Source: Tenacibaculum aquimarinum (GTDB taxonomy: Bacteria; Bacteroidota; Bacteroidia; Flavobacteriales; Flavobacteriaceae). Taken from it: a stretch of DNA of 64,000 nucleotides. The position numbers and the translations under genes were made by a program. Shown here one piece after another: positions 7,101 through 16,801 of the stretch (the first letter of the stretch is position 1; each line of letters begins with the position of its first letter). The notes beneath the pieces are model-generated. The model had not been told where the DNA came from, did not search any database, and saw only the letters and a program-made list of their open reading frames with translations. The stretch lies in assembly GCF_022478115.1 (NCBI RefSeq), contig NZ_JAKGSC010000004.1, positions 62,001-126,000 on the forward strand, given 5' to 3'.

Positions 7101-7724
7101 ATGACAGAATTTAGAGTTTTTTTAATACTTTTTCTTACAGTTAGCTTGTTTAGCTGTAAGAAGAGTGTTATAAATACTAAAAGTAAAACATCAGAAAAAG
7201 TTGTTGAAAAAGAAACAATTATTAAACCTGTTGAAATTCAAAAGGAAGAGATAAAATTAAATCAAGTTGAAGGAACTTGGTATTATAATAAAGTTCCATA
7301 TTCTGGTTATTCTGTAAAATATTATGCAAATGACACCTTAGCAGAAAAAACCGGTTTTATTAATGGAAAAAGGGAAGGAGTCTCTAAAAAATGGTCAGAA
7401 AATGGCCAATTAAGATTAGAACTTCATTTTAAAAATAATCGCATAGATGGTAATTATAAGACGTGGTGGCAAAATGGTGTAATTGCAGAAGAATCTACTT
7501 ACGTTAAAGGAATTATGGAAGGAGTTCAGAAGAAATGGTATTCAACTGGCGTATTAGCTAAATTAAGAAATGTTGTTAATGGCAAAGAAAATGGTAAGCA
7601 ACAAGCTTGGTTAGAAAACGGAAAGTTATATGTTAATTATGAAGCAAAAAACGGACGTATTTTTGGGTTAAAGCGAGCAAATTCATGTTATAAATTAGAA
7701 GATGAAAAAGTTATTACAAAATAA
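7101..7724 (+). CDS. MORN-repeat (YwqK-like) lipoprotein
   Basis: 207-residue lipoprotein; lipobox Cys19 (LFSC), a Lys-rich linker, then tandem MORN_2-type repeats from about residue 85 to 190. The repeats share an EGxxKxWxxNGxL pattern (for example REGVSKKWSENGQLR, DGNYKTWWQNGVIAEE, EGVQKKWYSTGVL, ENGKQQAWLENGKLY). Such repeats form extended beta hairpins and are common in Bacteroidota surface proteins, usually without known function. It starts 2 bases after the YHYH gene and overlaps the SCO gene by 23 bases, so all three are probably translated from one message. Confidence 0.8.
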   Translation: MTEFRVFLILFLTVSLFSCKKSVINTKSKTSEKVVEKETIIKPVEIQKEEIKLNQVEGTWYYNKVPYSGYSVKYYANDTLAEKTGFINGKREGVSKKWSENGQLRLELHFKNNRIDGNYKTWWQNGVIAEESTYVKGIMEGVQKKWYSTGVLAKLRNVVNGKENGKQQAWLENGKLYVNYEAKNGRIFGLKRANSCYKLEDEKVITK

Positions 7725-8394
7725 AATTCTATTCATATTTATCGGAAGTTTATTCTTCTTTAGTTGTGGTAAGCAAGTTAAAAAAGAAAAGATAAAAGTA
7801 GAAGAAACAAGTAGGGTAGTATATTTACCTTACTATAATGAAGAAACTTTTGAACCAAATTGGATAAAGCCAAATAGTAAAGAAGAACAAGAGTTTCATA
7901 AAATTCCAGATTTTAACTTAATAAATCAATTAGGAGATACAGTTTCACATAAAACATTTGAAAACAAAATATATATTACAGATTTCTTTTTTGCAACTTG
8001 TCCTGGTATTTGTCCAAAAATGACAGAAAACATGTTTAAAGTTCAAGAAGAATTTAAAGACGATTCAGATATACTTTTGCTTTCTCATTCTGTTACACCA
8101 ACTAAAGATACTGTTGCTGTTTTAAAAGAATATTCAGAAAAATATAATATAATTGATAACAAATGGCATTTAGTTACTGGAAATAAAGAGGAAATTTATA
8201 ACCTCGGAAGAAATGAATATTTTGTTGAAAATGAACTTAGTCTTACACCAAAAGATATAAACGATTTTTTACACACAGAAAACTTCTTATTAATAGACAA
8301 GAACAAACATATAAGAGGAATTTATAATGGATTAAATAGGGCTTCGGTAGCGCAATTAATTATTGATGTAAAAGCACTACAAAAAGAAAGTTGA
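7702..8394 (+). CDS. SCO1/SenC-family copper-binding lipoprotein
   Basis: 230-residue thioredoxin-fold lipoprotein, lipobox Cys22 (FFSC), exposed outside the inner membrane. The copper and redox site is intact: Cys100 and Cys104 in TCPGICP, and the distal His191 in DFLHTENFLLID. SCO proteins deliver copper to the CuA site of cytochrome oxidase or act as thiol-disulfide proteins. No oxidase genes are nearby; it is instead the last gene of the YHYH/MORN unit, so a role in copper handling for that system is an alternative. The start overlaps the preceding gene by 23 bases and a terminator follows. Confidence 0.9.
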   Translation: MKKLLQNKILFIFIGSLFFFSCGKQVKKEKIKVEETSRVVYLPYYNEETFEPNWIKPNSKEEQEFHKIPDFNLINQLGDTVSHKTFENKIYITDFFFATCPGICPKMTENMFKVQEEFKDDSDILLLSHSVTPTKDTVAVLKEYSEKYNIIDNKWHLVTGNKEEIYNLGRNEYFVENELSLTPKDINDFLHTENFLLIDKNKHIRGIYNGLNRASVAQLIIDVKALQKES

Positions 8395-8419
8395 AAAACA
8401 GTTTTTTTGATTTATTTTT

Positions 8420-8453
8420 AAAAGCCTTGTTATTAAGTTAATAGGGCTTTTTA
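8420..8453 (+). terminator. Terminator after the SCO gene
   Basis: AAAAGCC (8420-8426) pairs with GGCTTTT (8445-8451); a nested TATTA-AGT-TAATA stem lies inside, and T residues follow. It overlaps the stop codon of the convergent murB gene. Confidence 0.65.
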
Positions 8454-9458
8454 TATAATGTTTACTTCAATTTCTAAAGAAATTTGATAACTGTCTAATA
8501 CTGTTTTCTGAATTTTTTGAGCAAGTTCAAAAATTTCTTTTCCCGTTGCATTGCCATAATTAACAAGAACTAGTGCTTGTTTTTCATGCACTCCAAACTC
8601 TCCAAAACGTTTACCTTTAAATCCACTTTGTTCAATTAACCAACCAGCAGGAACTTTAACTTCACTATCAGAAACTTTATAACTTGGTATGTTTGGAAAT
8701 TTATCTTGAAGTTTCTCGAATTGTTCTTTAGAAATAACAGGATTTTTAAAGAAACTACCGCTATTTCCTATTTTTTTAGGATCTGGTAATTTACTTTCTC
8801 TAATTGCTATTACAGCATTAGAAATATCTTTTAAACTAGGGTTTTCTATGTTCTTTGAAGTCAATTCCGTTTCAATTGCTCCGTAAGAAGTATTTAAATT
8901 ATGATTGCCTTTAGTTAATTGAAAGCTAACAGAAGTTAATACGTATTTACCTTTAGCTTCATTCTTAAAAATAGAATTTCTGTACCCGAAATTACATTCT
9001 TTGTTACTAAACTGAACTAATTTTCCAGTTTCAATTTCAATGGCTTCAACTTTTGTAATTGTGTCTTTTACTTCAACTCCGTAAGCACCAATGTTTTGAA
9101 TAGGACATGTACCAACATTACCTGGAATTAAAGATAAATTTTCAATTCCTCCATAATTTTGAGAAACACACCATAAAACAAATTCATGCCAGTTTTCACC
9201 CGCATTTACAGTTAAATAAATATCGTTATGGTTTTCTCTATCTATAGAAATTCCTTTAATATCTATATGTACAACTAACTTATTAATATCTTTTGTAAGC
9301 AACATATTACTTCCTCCAGAAATTAAGAAAATGTCCTTTTCTACCTTTAAAAGTTGCTGTAATTGGTAAACTGAAGTAACAGAAATAAAACGTTTGGCAT
9401 TTACAGAAATACCAAACGTGTTATATTTTTTAAGCGATATGTTATGTTGAATATTCAA
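8451..9458 (-). CDS. murB: UDP-N-acetylenolpyruvoylglucosamine reductase
   Basis: Cytoplasmic FAD enzyme of 335 residues that reduces UDP-GlcNAc-enolpyruvate to UDP-MurNAc with NADPH, an essential step of peptidoglycan synthesis. Visible are the FAD-binding segment SGGSNMLL, SLIPGNVGTCPIQNIGAYG, the FGYRNSIFK segment, the catalytic serine region GNSGSFFKNP and the C-terminal GWLIEQSGFKGKRFG and LEIEV (catalytic Glu). Length fits the long E. coli-like type. Its ATG abuts the stop codon of the aminotransferase gene (no gap), so the two form an operon. Confidence 0.97.
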   Translation of the reverse strand: MNIQHNISLKKYNTFGISVNAKRFISVTSVYQLQQLLKVEKDIFLISGGSNMLLTKDINKLVVHIDIKGISIDRENHNDIYLTVNAGENWHEFVLWCVSQNYGGIENLSLIPGNVGTCPIQNIGAYGVEVKDTITKVEAIEIETGKLVQFSNKECNFGYRNSIFKNEAKGKYVLTSVSFQLTKGNHNLNTSYGAIETELTSKNIENPSLKDISNAVIAIRESKLPDPKKIGNSGSFFKNPVISKEQFEKLQDKFPNIPSYKVSDSEVKVPAGWLIEQSGFKGKRFGEFGVHEKQALVLVNYGNATGKEIFELAQKIQKTVLDSYQISLEIEVNII

Positions 9459-10649
9459 TTAATTTGGATATTGTTTTAAAGCTTCTTTTAAAATTTCAGC
9501 AGAACGAATTAAATCTTTCTTATTTAAAACGTATGCAATTCTAACTTGATTTTTTCCTTCACCAGGAGTTGAGTAAAATCCGCTTGCTGGTGCAACCATA
9601 ATTGTTTCGTTATTATGATTAAAGCTTTCTAAAATCCATTGTGCAAAATGATCAGAATCTTTAACAGGTAATTCTGCCACACAATAAAAAGCACCTTTTG
9701 GATTGGCAACTTTTACACCATCAATCTTTTGTAATTCAGAAATTAATGTATTTCTACGTTCTACGTATTCTTCGATAACATCTTCAAAATAAGATTGAGG
9801 AGTATCTAATGCTGCTTCCGATGCAATTAATGCGTAGGTTGGTGGACTTAAACGTGCTTGTGCAAATTTAAGAGCAGTTTGTATTACTTCTTTATTTCTA
9901 GAAACTACACAACCAATTCTTGCACCACACATGCTGTAACGTTTAGAAACAGAGTCAATTACAATGGTATTGTTGTCTAAACCAGTTTCTTTTAAAATTG
10001 AATTATGTTGTAAGCCATCGTAAGCAAACTCACGATAAACTTCATCTGCAATTAAAAATAAATCGTGTTTTAAAACTAATGCTTTTAATTTTTCAATTTC
10101 CTCTTTAGAATATAAATATCCAGTTGGATTTCCTGGATTACAAATTAAAATTGCTTTGGTTTTTGGAGTAATTAGTTTCTCAAAATCTTCAATTGGAGGC
10201 AGCGCAAAGTTCTCTTCAATTTTAGAAATTACCGGAACAACAGTTACACCCGAAGCAGTTGAAAATCCGTTGTAGTTTGCATAAAATGGTTCAGGAATAA
10301 TAACTTCATCACCAGTATCCATAATACTTCCGAAGGTAAATAATAAAGCTTCAGAACCACCAGTTGTAACAACAATATCAGTTGCAGAAACAGCAATGTC
10401 ATTTTTCTTATAATAGTTTGCTAATTTTGTTCTGTATTCCTCAGAACCTTCTGAACGTGCATAAGCTAAAACTTCTAAGTTAGAATTCTTAACAGCATCT
10501 AAAGCAACTTTTGGTGTTTTAATATCTGGTTGACCTATATTTAAATGGTACACTTTTGTACCTTTTTTCTTAGCGTTTTCTGCAAAAGGAACCAATTTTC
10601 TAATTGGACTTTGTGGCATTGCTAATCCTTTGTTTGATATAGAAGGCAT
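9459..10649 (-). CDS. PLP-dependent class I/II aminotransferase (aspartate-type)
   Basis: 396-residue fold-type I aminotransferase, probably moving an amino group between an amino acid such as aspartate and 2-oxoglutarate. The cofactor lysine is in DSVSKRYSMCGARIG; other markers are the NPGNPTGYLYS loop and the DEVYREFAYDG segment. The N terminus (KLVPFAENAKKKGTKVYHLNIGQPDIKTP, spanning about 18-46) is typical of the family. Substrate cannot be fixed from sequence alone. It is the first gene of a two-gene unit with murB. Confidence 0.9.
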   Translation of the reverse strand: MPSISNKGLAMPQSPIRKLVPFAENAKKKGTKVYHLNIGQPDIKTPKVALDAVKNSNLEVLAYARSEGSEEYRTKLANYYKKNDIAVSATDIVVTTGGSEALLFTFGSIMDTGDEVIIPEPFYANYNGFSTASGVTVVPVISKIEENFALPPIEDFEKLITPKTKAILICNPGNPTGYLYSKEEIEKLKALVLKHDLFLIADEVYREFAYDGLQHNSILKETGLDNNTIVIDSVSKRYSMCGARIGCVVSRNKEVIQTALKFAQARLSPPTYALIASEAALDTPQSYFEDVIEEYVERRNTLISELQKIDGVKVANPKGAFYCVAELPVKDSDHFAQWILESFNHNNETIMVAPASGFYSTPGEGKNQVRIAYVLNKKDLIRSAEILKEALKQYPN

Positions 10650-10801
10650 TGTCTAAATTTTATAGTTGTTTGAAAAACAAATTTGCGAATATTTTAGCAA
10701 ATAAAAGTGATTTTTTTTGATTTGTTAAAGGTTAAAGTAATCTTAAAAAAGTTACTATAGTCAATAGTAATTTGTATATTGAAATACTAAACCTCTTTCT
10801 C

Positions 10802-12139
10802 TTGAATCGAAAATTATTCTTTTTTTTATCTATTTTACTTGTGTTTAATACACAAGCTCAGGGTAGTTTTCAATTTTATGGTTCAAACAAAAAAAAACAA
10901 TCAGTAAAATTTAAGTTAATTAATAATTTAATTGTTTTACCATTAGAAATTAATGGTAAAGAATTAAATTTTATTTTAGATACTGGTGTAAACAAAACTA
11001 TATTTTTTAATTTATCTCAAAATGATAGTATAGGATTAAAAAATATACAAACCATTTCTTTACAAGGTTTGGGTGGAGGAAAAGCTGTAGATGCACTTTT
11101 GTCTAAAAATAATCGTTTTAGAATTAAAAACTTAATAAGTAATAATGAAGATTTGTATGTTATTTTAAAAGATAATTTTGACTTGTCTGGAAAAATGGGA
11201 ATTACAATCCACGGTATAATAGGATATAATTTATTAAAAAATGTTATTGCTAAAATTAATTATAATTCTAAAAAAATAGAATTTTATAACCCTAAATTTT
11301 ATAAGTATAAAGAATGTAAAAAATGTGAAATTTTTTCATTGCAGTTTTATAGAAACAAACCTTATATAAATGTAAGTGCACAAATAGACACTATTAATAG
11401 TCAGAATGTTGAGCTTAAAATGTTAATAGATTCTGGCGGAAGTGATGCAATGTGGTTATTTGAAGATACAAAGGAAGAAATTAAGACACCAATTAAACAT
11501 TTTAATGATTTACTAGGAGAAGGTTTAAGTGGAGCTATTTATGGAAACAGAAGTAAAATTCCTCAAATTAATATTGGTAGATTTAGTATTGAAAAACCAA
11601 CGGTTTCTTTTTTAGATTCAGTTTCAACATTTAATGCCCGTAAATTTAAAGAACGAAATGGTAGTATTGGAGGTTCGATTTTAAAACGTTTTAAAGTCAT
11701 AATTGATTATCCTAACAAAAAAATATCATTTAAAAAGAGTGCTTCTCTAAAAGGTGGTTTTTATTATAATATGAGTGGTTTAAATGTAGAATATAATGGT
11801 AAACAGTTAATAAAAGAAGAAGCCTCAACAAGAGTTTTTAAGACTTATAATACAGGCGGCCAATCAGATAATAATACAGTTTCTTTTATTAGAAGTTATG
11901 TGTATAAATTTAAACCTTCTTTTAAGGTAAGCCGTGTTTTAAAAGATTCACCGGCTGCTATTGCTGGTATTGTTAAAGGTGATGTCATTTTGAAAATAAA
12001 TAGTAAATCTGCACATAATTACAAGTTAAGCGATATAATCTCTTTGTTTCAGAAAAAGCCAAATAAAAAGATAAAAATGCTAGTAGAAAGAGCAGGGTTA
12101 AAACTCAAGTTTGAATTTAAACTTAAAGAAAGAATATAA
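10802..12139 (+). CDS. Exported retropepsin-like aspartyl protease with PDZ domain
   Basis: About 445 residues from TTG 10802, chosen because it puts a normal signal peptide (FFFLSILLVFNTQAQG) at the N terminus. Two aspartyl-protease half-sites are present in one chain: ILDTGVNKT (about residue 60) and LIDSGGSDA (about 208). The C terminus is a PDZ-like domain (VLKDSPAAIAGIVKGDVIL, about 380-398). The architecture is common in Bacteroidota exported proteins and suggests a periplasmic or surface protease with peptide recognition; substrates are unknown. The gene stands alone and ends in a strong terminator. Confidence 0.85.
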   Translation: MNRKLFFFLSILLVFNTQAQGSFQFYGSNKKKQSVKFKLINNLIVLPLEINGKELNFILDTGVNKTIFFNLSQNDSIGLKNIQTISLQGLGGGKAVDALLSKNNRFRIKNLISNNEDLYVILKDNFDLSGKMGITIHGIIGYNLLKNVIAKINYNSKKIEFYNPKFYKYKECKKCEIFSLQFYRNKPYINVSAQIDTINSQNVELKMLIDSGGSDAMWLFEDTKEEIKTPIKHFNDLLGEGLSGAIYGNRSKIPQINIGRFSIEKPTVSFLDSVSTFNARKFKERNGSIGGSILKRFKVIIDYPNKKISFKKSASLKGGFYYNMSGLNVEYNGKQLIKEEASTRVFKTYNTGGQSDNNTVSFIRSYVYKFKPSFKVSRVLKDSPAAIAGIVKGDVILKINSKSAHNYKLSDIISLFQKKPNKKIKMLVERAGLKLKFEFKLKERI

Positions 12140-12168
12140 AAAAAGCCTCGTTTTACGAGGCTTTTTTT
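12138..12168 (+). terminator. Rho-independent terminator after the aspartyl protease
   Basis: AAAAAGCCTCG, loop TTTTA, CGAGGCTTTTTTT. It carries an A tract on the left and a T tract on the right, so it can also serve the convergent DUF1573 genes. Confidence 0.92.
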
Positions 12169-12189
12169 ATATTCTTTTATACATATTAT

Positions 12190-12594
12190 CTAGCTATCAG
12201 ATAGCATGCTTTTTTCCTTTTCAGGTAGTATTTCTTTACTAATATATCCTTTAATCTTTATTTTCTTACGCTCAGTTTTGGCATTAGAAAATATGGTAAT
12301 TGTTTTAGAAAAACCACCTAAACGCTTAGTATCGTAAGAAACTTCAATCTTACCTGTTTCTCCTGGCATAATTGGTTGCTCTGGCTTTTTAGGAATTGTA
12401 CAGCCACAAGAAGAAGAAACTCTAGTTATAATTATTGGTTCTTCACCAATATTAGTAAATTCAAAAACTCGTTTTCCTTCAGAACCTTGTGCTATTTTAC
12501 CGTAGTTAATTAGCTCTTTTTCAAATTTAAACTCTTGTGCGTTCATTGTTACGTTTAATAAACCAACAAAAAACAGTGTAAATACTAATTTCAT
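12190..12594 (-). CDS. DUF1573 exported protein (paralogue 2)
   Basis: 134-residue protein with a signal peptide (FTLFFVGLLNVTMNAQE) followed by one DUF1573 domain, an immunoglobulin-like beta sandwich. Typical marks are FEFTNIGEEPIIITRVSSSC, the SCGCTIP cysteine pair and PIMPGETGKIEVSYDT. A short extra tail (EILPEKEKSMLSDS) is absent from the neighbour. Function is unknown; such domains occur in periplasmic proteins. It lies 7 bases after a clear paralogue, so the pair arose by tandem duplication and is probably co-transcribed. Confidence 0.85.
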   Translation of the reverse strand: MKLVFTLFFVGLLNVTMNAQEFKFEKELINYGKIAQGSEGKRVFEFTNIGEEPIIITRVSSSCGCTIPKKPEQPIMPGETGKIEVSYDTKRLGGFSKTITIFSNAKTERKKIKIKGYISKEILPEKEKSMLSDS

Positions 12595-12601
12595 TTTTTA
12601 C

Positions 12602-12964
12602 TTATTTAGATATATATCCTTTTACTTTTATTTTTTTAATCTCACTTTTTGCATTCGAAAAAATGGTAATAGTTTTAGAAAAACCACCAGTTTTAGAAGT
12701 GTCATATTCAACAGTTAGCGTAGATTTTTCTCCAGGCATAATTGGTCTTTTAGGGCTTTCTGGAACAGCGCAATCACAAGATGTTTTAATATCTTCTATA
12801 ATTAGTGGAGCATCACCAATATTGGTGAATTCAAAAACACGTTTTCCGTCAGAACCTTTGGCAACTTTACCGTAATTAATAGTCTCTTTTTCAAATTGAA
12901 ACTCTTGTGCAGATACTCCAACAGAGAAAAGCAATCCTAAACCTAATAATAAACCTTTATTCAT
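12602..12964 (-). CDS. DUF1573 exported protein (paralogue 1)
   Basis: 120-residue signal-peptide protein (LLLGLGLLFSVGVSAQE) with one DUF1573 domain. Large parts match its downstream neighbour: GKRVFEFTNIG, PIMPGE and GGFSKTITIFSNAKSE. The cysteine pair is SCDCAVP here instead of SCGCTIP. It is the first gene of the two-gene minus-strand unit. No enzymatic residues are evident, and an adhesive or structural role in the periplasm is only a guess. Confidence 0.85.
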   Translation of the reverse strand: MNKGLLLGLGLLFSVGVSAQEFQFEKETINYGKVAKGSDGKRVFEFTNIGDAPLIIEDIKTSCDCAVPESPKRPIMPGEKSTLTVEYDTSKTGGFSKTITIFSNAKSEIKKIKVKGYISK

Positions 12965-13032
12965 ACTACAAATTTACAAATTTTAAATGATAAAAAATCA
13001 ACTATACATTTTCTCTTGAAAAGAGATAATTG

Positions 13033-13040
13033 TACTTTTG
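13033..13040 (+). promoter_or_regulatory. -7 promoter element for valS
   Basis: TACTTTTG matches TAnnTTTG and lies 30 bases before ATG 13071. A TTG at 13016-13018 is a possible -33 element, but its 14-base spacer is shorter than usual. The TTG at 13038 that opens the longest reading frame falls inside this box, which supports the ATG at 13071. Confidence 0.5.
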
Positions 13041-13070
13041 TCAACTATATTTCAAAAACCATTCCAAAAG

Positions 13071-15707
13071 ATGCAAATTCCATCAAAATATAACTCAAGT
13101 GAAGTAGAAGATAAGTGGTACGATTACTGGATGAAAAATAATTACTTTCATTCTGAAGTAGATGACCGTGAACCTTATACAATTGTAATTCCACCACCAA
13201 ACGTTACAGGTGTTTTACATATGGGACACATGTTGAATAATACAATTCAAGATGTATTAATTCGTCGTGCTCGTTTATTAGGCAAAAATGCATGTTGGGT
13301 TCCTGGAACAGACCACGCATCAATAGCCACAGAAGCTAAAGTAGTTGCGAAGTTAAAAGAGCAAGGAATTAATAAAAACGATTTAACTCGTGAAGAATTT
13401 TTAGCGCACGCTTGGGAATGGAAACATGAGTATGGAGGAATAATTTTGGACCAATTAAAGAAAATTGGTGCTTCTTGCGATTGGGAAAGAACAGCTTTTA
13501 CAATGGATCCGGAAATGTCTGAATCTGTAATTAAAGTATTTGTTGATTTATATAACAAAGGCTTAATTTACCGTGGTTACAGAATGGTAAACTGGGATCC
13601 TGAAGCAAAAACAACCCTTTCTGATGAAGAAGTTATTCATATTGAAAAACAAGGAAATCTTTATTATTTAGAATATAAAATTGAAGATTCAGAAGATACA
13701 TTAACAATTGCAACAACTCGTCCAGAAACCATTTTTGGAGATACAGCAATTTGTATCAACCCAAATGATGAGCGTTTTACACACTTAAAAGGTAAAAAAG
13801 CTATTGTTCCACTTTGTGGAAGAGTAATTCCTATTATTGAAGATGAATATGTAGATGTAGAGTTTGGAACAGGTTGTTTAAAAGTAACACCTGCGCACGA
13901 TGAAAACGATAAAGTTTTAGGAGATAAGCACAAATTAGAAGTAATTGATATTTTTAATGATGATGCTTCTTTAAACTCTTTCGGATTGCATTATGAAGGA
14001 AAAGACAGATTTGTAGCCAGAAAAGAAGTAGTTAAAGAATTAGAGGAAAAAGGAATTTTAGTAAAAACTGAAGTTCATACAAACAAAGTAGGTACGTCAG
14101 AAAGAACTAAAGCTGTTATAGAACCAAGATTGTCTGATCAATGGTTTTTAAAAATGACTGATTTAGCCAAACCTGCTATTGATGCAGTTTTAGGTGATGA
14201 TACAGAAATTAACTTATATCCAAAGAAGTTCGAAAATACGTACCGTCATTGGATGGAAAATGTGCGAGATTGGAATATTTCTCGTCAACTTTGGTGGGGA
14301 CAACAAATTCCTGCGTATTTCTACGGAGACGGAAAAGAAGATTTTGTTGTTGCAGAAAACATTGAGGATGCTCTTGAGCTTGCGAAAGAGAAAACTAAAA
14401 ACTCAACACTAACAACTAAAGACTTAACTCAAGATGAAGATGCTTTAGATACGTGGTTTTCTTCTTGGTTGTGGCCAATGTCTGTTTTCGATGGAATAAG
14501 AAATCCAGAAAACGAAGAAATTAAATACTATTATCCAACAAATGATTTAGTTACTGGTCCAGATATTTTATTTTTCTGGGTTGCACGTATGATTGTTGCT
14601 GGATATGAATATAAAGATGAAAAACCTTTCAATAATGTTTATTTAACAGGTTTAGTTAGAGATAAACAAAGACGTAAAATGTCTAAATCTTTAGGGAATT
14701 CACCAGATGCTTTAAAGTTGATTGAAGATTATGGAGCAGATGGCGTAAGAGTTGGACTTTTATTAAGTTCTGCCGCTGGAAACGATTTAATGTTTGATGA
14801 AGATTTATGTCAGCAAGGAAAAGGTTTTGTAAACAAAATTTGGAATGCTTTCCGTTTGATAAAAGGTTGGGAAGTAGACGCAAGTTTACCACAACCAGAA
14901 ACCGCTAAGATTGGTTTAGCTTGGTATGATGCTAAGTTTCAAAAGGCATTAGCAGAAATAGAAGATCATTATAGTAAATATCGTTTGTCAGATGCATTAA
15001 TGTCTATGTACAAGCTAATAATGGACGATTTTTCTTCATGGTTATTAGAAATTGTAAAACCTGGGTATCAACAACCAATTGATGCTAAAACGTTTGCTTC
15101 TATAATTGAGGTTTTAGAAAACAACTTAAAAGTTTTACATCCGTTTATGCCATTTTTAACAGAAGAAATTTGGCAACATATTACTGAAAGAACTCCAGAA
15201 GAAGCATTGGTTATTGCAAAATACCCAGCAATTAAAGATTTTGATGCTAAAATTATTACTGATTTTGATTTTGCTTCAGGTGTAGTCTCAGGAATTAGAA
15301 CTATTAGAAAAGATAAAAACATTTCATTTAAAGATGCTGTAGAATTATTTGCGGTTAATAATGAAAACAACACAAAAGAGTTTGATGTTGTAATTCAGAA
15401 GTTAACAAATGCTTCAGCTATAAATTATGTTACAGAAAAAGTAGAAGGAGCTTCATTTAGAGTAAAATCTAACGAATATTTTATACCTGTTTCTGCTGAT
15501 GATATTGATGTGGAAGCAGAAACTGAAAAACTAAATGCTGAATTAAAAAGAGCAGAAGGTTTCTTATTCGGAATTCAAAAGAAGCTTTCTAATGAACGTT
15601 TTGTAAACAATGCACCAGAAAAAGTTTTGGCATTAGAGCGTAAAAAAGAAGCTGATACAGTTGCTAAAATCGAAACTATTAAGTCAAGTTTAGCTTCTCT
15701 TAAATAA
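13071..15707 (+). CDS. valS: Valine--tRNA ligase
   Basis: Class I aminoacyl-tRNA synthetase of 878 residues from ATG 13071 ([20 protein letters not shown]), charging tRNA-Val in the cytoplasm. The HIGH motif is VLHMGHMLN and the KMSKS motif is [10 protein letters not shown]. The editing domain ([16 protein letters not shown], about 200-330), the [14 protein letters not shown] segment and the C-terminal coiled-coil arm (about 810-875, [20 protein letters not shown]) are all present, so the enzyme looks complete. Monocistronic: its own -7 box upstream and a terminator-like hairpin downstream. Confidence 0.98.
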   Translation: MQIPSKYNSSEVEDKWYDYWMKNNYFHSEVDDREPYTIVIPPPNVTGVLHMGHMLNNTIQDVLIRRARLLGKNACWVPGTDHASIATEAKVVAKLKEQGINKNDLTREEFLAHAWEWKHEYGGIILDQLKKIGASCDWERTAFTMDPEMSESVIKVFVDLYNKGLIYRGYRMVNWDPEAKTTLSDEEVIHIEKQGNLYYLEYKIEDSEDTLTIATTRPETIFGDTAICINPNDERFTHLKGKKAIVPLCGRVIPIIEDEYVDVEFGTGCLKVTPAHDENDKVLGDKHKLEVIDIFNDDASLNSFGLHYEGKDRFVARKEVVKELEEKGILVKTEVHTNKVGTSERTKAVIEPRLSDQWFLKMTDLAKPAIDAVLGDDTEINLYPKKFENTYRHWMENVRDWNISRQLWWGQQIPAYFYGDGKEDFVVAENIEDALELAKEKTKNSTLTTKDLTQDEDALDTWFSSWLWPMSVFDGIRNPENEEIKYYYPTNDLVTGPDILFFWVARMIVAGYEYKDEKPFNNVYLTGLVRDKQRRKMSKSLGNSPDALKLIEDYGADGVRVGLLLSSAAGNDLMFDEDLCQQGKGFVNKIWNAFRLIKGWEVDASLPQPETAKIGLAWYDAKFQKALAEIEDHYSKYRLSDALMSMYKLIMDDFSSWLLEIVKPGYQQPIDAKTFASIIEVLENNLKVLHPFMPFLTEEIWQHITERTPEEALVIAKYPAIKDFDAKIITDFDFASGVVSGIRTIRKDKNISFKDAVELFAVNNENNTKEFDVVIQKLTNASAINYVTEKVEGASFRVKSNEYFIPVSADDIDVEAETEKLNAELKRAEGFLFGIQKKLSNERFVNNAPEKVLALERKKEADTVAKIETIKSSLASLK

Positions 15708-15731
15708 AATTTTATATTTTTTTAAATTTAT

Positions 15732-15768
15732 AAATCCATGAAAACTAAGTTTTTATGGGTTTTTTTTT
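15732..15768 (+). terminator. Terminator after valS
   Basis: AAATCCAT pairs with ATGGGTTT (one G-U pair), with a GAAAAC/TTTTT inner region and a long T tract. Fairly weak stem but well placed, 24 bases after the stop codon. Confidence 0.6.
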
Positions 15769-15882
15769 GTTCTTTTTTTAAAATATTTAATTTTTAGGGT
15801 AGGGTTTTTTAAAACTTAGTTGTTTAATATATAGTACATGAATAACAACTAAATAAGTATTATATAATTAAAACAATTTATC

Positions 15883-16746
15883 ATGAAAAAATTTATCATT
15901 CCTTTTGTTGCAATTTCTTTATTAACAACATCTTGTGTTTCGAAAAAGAAATATGCTCAACTAGAGCAACAATACATTGATGCAAATGGAAATCTTCAAA
16001 AAACAACTTTAGAAAAAGAAGCTTTAGAGGCTAAATTTGCCAAAATTGAAAAAAGAGTAGATAACTATAACAATAAAATTAACTCATTAAAAGATGAAAA
16101 TGTAACTCTTGAAAAAAGTAAGTTAAATTTTTCTGATGATAATAAAATAATTTTATCAAAAGAACAAAGAGAAGGGTTAACTGCTACTTTAGCTAAAATT
16201 GATGCTAATAAATTAGCACAAGCTAAAACATTAAAAGATACTGTTAATTTAGTTTTAGATTATAACTTAAAGAATTCTATGCAATCTGCCGGAATTTATA
16301 ATGATAGTGATATTGATATAAATGTAGAGAATACTGTGGTTATGATTTCTGTTTCAGATAAACTTTTATTTAGATCTGGAAGTGCAAAAGTTAATAAGAA
16401 TGCGTTTCCTTTATTACAGAAATTAGCAGATGTAATTAACTCTGAGCCAAGTATGGATGTAATGATTGAAGGTCATACGGATTCTCAAACTATTAACACT
16501 CCAACCATCAAAGATAATTGGGATTTAAGTGTAAAAAGAGCTACTGCAATTGTTAGATTGTTAGAGAAAAACTACTTTATTAAGCCTGAAAGATTAATAG
16601 CATCAGGTAGAGGTAGTTCTGTACCGTTAGTGTTAAATGATACTAAAGAAAACAGAGCAAGAAACCGTAGAACTCGTATTGTTATTTTACCAAATTTAGA
16701 CAAGTTTTTTGGTATGTTAGCAGAAAATAATACCCTTAAACCATAA
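15883..16746 (+). CDS. OmpA-family peptidoglycan-binding lipoprotein
   Basis: 287-residue lipoprotein (lipobox Cys18, LTTSC) with a coiled-coil stalk (about 22-85) and a C-terminal OmpA domain (about 160-278). Peptidoglycan-binding marks are LLFRSGSAKVN, VMIEGHTDS and the ENRARNRRTRI segment, whose conserved Asp-equivalent and Arg bind diaminopimelate. It probably tethers the outer membrane to the cell wall. No beta-barrel domain is present. It is preceded by an AT-rich 5' region and followed by a strong GC-rich terminator. Confidence 0.92.
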   Translation: MKKFIIPFVAISLLTTSCVSKKKYAQLEQQYIDANGNLQKTTLEKEALEAKFAKIEKRVDNYNNKINSLKDENVTLEKSKLNFSDDNKIILSKEQREGLTATLAKIDANKLAQAKTLKDTVNLVLDYNLKNSMQSAGIYNDSDIDINVENTVVMISVSDKLLFRSGSAKVNKNAFPLLQKLADVINSEPSMDVMIEGHTDSQTINTPTIKDNWDLSVKRATAIVRLLEKNYFIKPERLIASGRGSSVPLVLNDTKENRARNRRTRIVILPNLDKFFGMLAENNTLKP

Positions 16747-16776
16747 TTTTATAGTAGTAGAGTAGGTTAGTTTAAG

Positions 16777-16801
16777 CGCGCTCAATTGAGCGCGTTTTTT
16801 T
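16777..16801 (+). terminator. Rho-independent terminator after the OmpA-like gene
   Basis: CGCGCTCAATTGAGCGCG (16777-16794) is a perfect palindrome followed by a T tract that runs into the stop codon of the convergent oxidoreductase gene. It is one of the most GC-rich sequences in the window. Confidence 0.92.

Noticed and set aside
13038..13070. TTG start giving an 11-residue longer ValRS.
   Set aside because: The TTG falls within a TAnnTTTG -7 box; ATG 13071 gives the usual ValRS N terminus.
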